NCBI RefSeq assembly: GCF_003255815.1
Contig: NC_037670.1
Span: forward strand, 26,996,672 to 27,060,671
Reading direction: 5' to 3'
Origin: Theropithecus gelada
Lineage: Eukaryota > Chordata > Mammalia > Primates > Cercopithecidae
Length of the DNA: 64,000 bases
Below are positions 63,086 to 64,000 of this stretch, piece by piece. Numbering within the stretch: position 1 is the first letter of the stretch; each line of letters opens with the position of its first letter. The translations under genes were made by a program, and so were the position numbers. Under the pieces are notes generated by a model. That model saw only the letters and a list, made by a program, of their open reading frames with translations. It was not told the origin of the DNA and made no database searches.

Positions 63086-64000
63086 AGATAAGAAGTATTT
63101 CTCTGCACTTTGTTCTATTCTTCCTAAAGAACTCAAAAGGGAAATGAAGAAATTTGCTGAAACATAATGTCTGTTGGATTTTTCAGTTTGGTAACTGTAA
63201 GTGGTTTCATGAGAAGAATAGAGTATTTTGGTCCAAGACATGAAATACATAGGACATGAGCATGTAGGCATCTTTGAAGGAATATTTTCTGTCTTTTGCT
63301 AATTATGAATTATTGTGCAGTTATTTTCCTAAAATATTAAAACTGGTATAAAATGTTTTTAGAAGCCATCCAGTATAAATGTCTTCTTGCCCATCTTGCT
63401 TGTCTGGAGAAGCCTCAGAATTAGATAGATTTCCTAAGGACACTGACAAAGAGCAAAGAGAAAGAAAAGAGCGAGAACAAACTCCAGCCCTTTTCTGATA
63501 ATGTCGTAACTGATCAATAGCACTGTGCACTCCTTGTCATGGGCCATCATGGGAAATTAGAGCCGGCAGCTGGAAACTGTTCACATAGATTTTCTATTTT
63601 TCCTTTTAAGTAGGCTATATTAAGTCACACCAAAAAGAGCTGACATACTTGATATCATTGCTACTGGGCATGAGAGCAATCTGCCTGATTTTCACACCTC
63701 TAGATCACCTGACATGGACACTTTGTGGACATCTGGAGTTGGCCACCTTCCTCAGGCACCTGAGCAACTCCCTGTGCTTATCTTGCATTTATTTCATCCT
63801 GGAAAGGAATTCTGGCTTTTAGTTTTACCCTTCTCAACACCACACATCCACGGGCATAGTAGTAGGCAGTAACACAGAGCTACTTACCTCGGTTTACCTT
63901 GCCCCCGGTCCAGGTGCTAGTGAGCACTGAAACGTGATCACTGAGAAGATAAAAATGGACAAGAAGGGCCAACAAAGGAGAAAAATCAACCTCAGAATCA
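63086..64000. other. Unrecognised sequence to window end
   Basis: No repeat family was identified and no frame exceeds about 70 codons. The last 300 bases are GC-richer, but nothing there supports an exon. Confidence 0.4.

Noticed and set aside
1..64000. An undescribed multi-gene system
   Set aside because: No cluster of host or microbial genes is present. All long frames trace to L1, Alu or LTR sequence, and the remaining frames are short and isolated.

Overview
This 64 kb window is primate nuclear DNA with no gene I can recognise, and it is dominated by interspersed repeats. It is most likely from an Old World monkey (macaque, baboon or vervet group). Two young Alu elements (5091-5377 and 11381-11691, both minus strand) carry the variants I associate with cercopithecid AluY: a GTGGCCGGATCTC block, CCACCTCGCC, and GGCTTGAGCC in place of the human GGCGTGAGCC. 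Both still have intact target-site duplications (TSDs). No bacterial operon, rRNA, tRNA, CRISPR array or convincing exon was seen. Long open frames are L1 or Alu translations, or chance frames.

Layout. 1-5 kb: a TSD-flanked L1 tail (631-1545), an Alu, an inverted twin-primed L1 (2735-3133) and a second Alu. 5-15 kb: the two young AluYs, an AluJ split by 150 bp of foreign sequence, an MLT2 LTR with a perfect 5-bp TSD (8081-8529), L2 and MIR remnants, a second solo LTR (9608-10101), an MLT1 LTR carrying a nested Alu (12009-12782) and a second MLT2 LTR (13637-14143). 15-19.7 kb: mostly unrecognised sequence with two Alus (one nested in the other) and a perfect 51-bp tandem duplication. 19.7-27.5 kb: a structurally full-length but decayed L1PA (20643-26767) apparently inserted into an older L1M. 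28-35.3 kb: two Alus, an L1 tail, and two MIRs, each split by an LTR. 35.3-46.5 kb: an MLT2 LTR, an L1M tail, then an L1-within-L1 complex (38090-46503) in which each L1 carries its own MST/THE1 LTR. 46.6-54 kb: Alus, a stretch of unrecognised DNA (48.4-50.9 kb), and a HAL1/L1M ORF1-like remnant broken by three Alus and another twin-primed L1. 54-64 kb: unrecognised DNA, two THE1 LTRs in opposite orientation, an L1M hosting a THE1 LTR, a MER5A and an Alu, then L2/MIR remnants and an AT-rich tract.

The window is best read as a layered archive: L2/MIR/L1M, then MLT/MST/THE1 LTRs and AluJ, then AluS and L1PA, then lineage-specific AluY. I found no new molecular system. The least explained signals are three pairs of short dispersed local duplications (about 50-140 bp, 1-2.6 kb apart) and three short tandem duplications. 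The clearest pair is 58770-58822 / 61374-61426, 51 of 53 bases identical although one copy lies in a much older L1.
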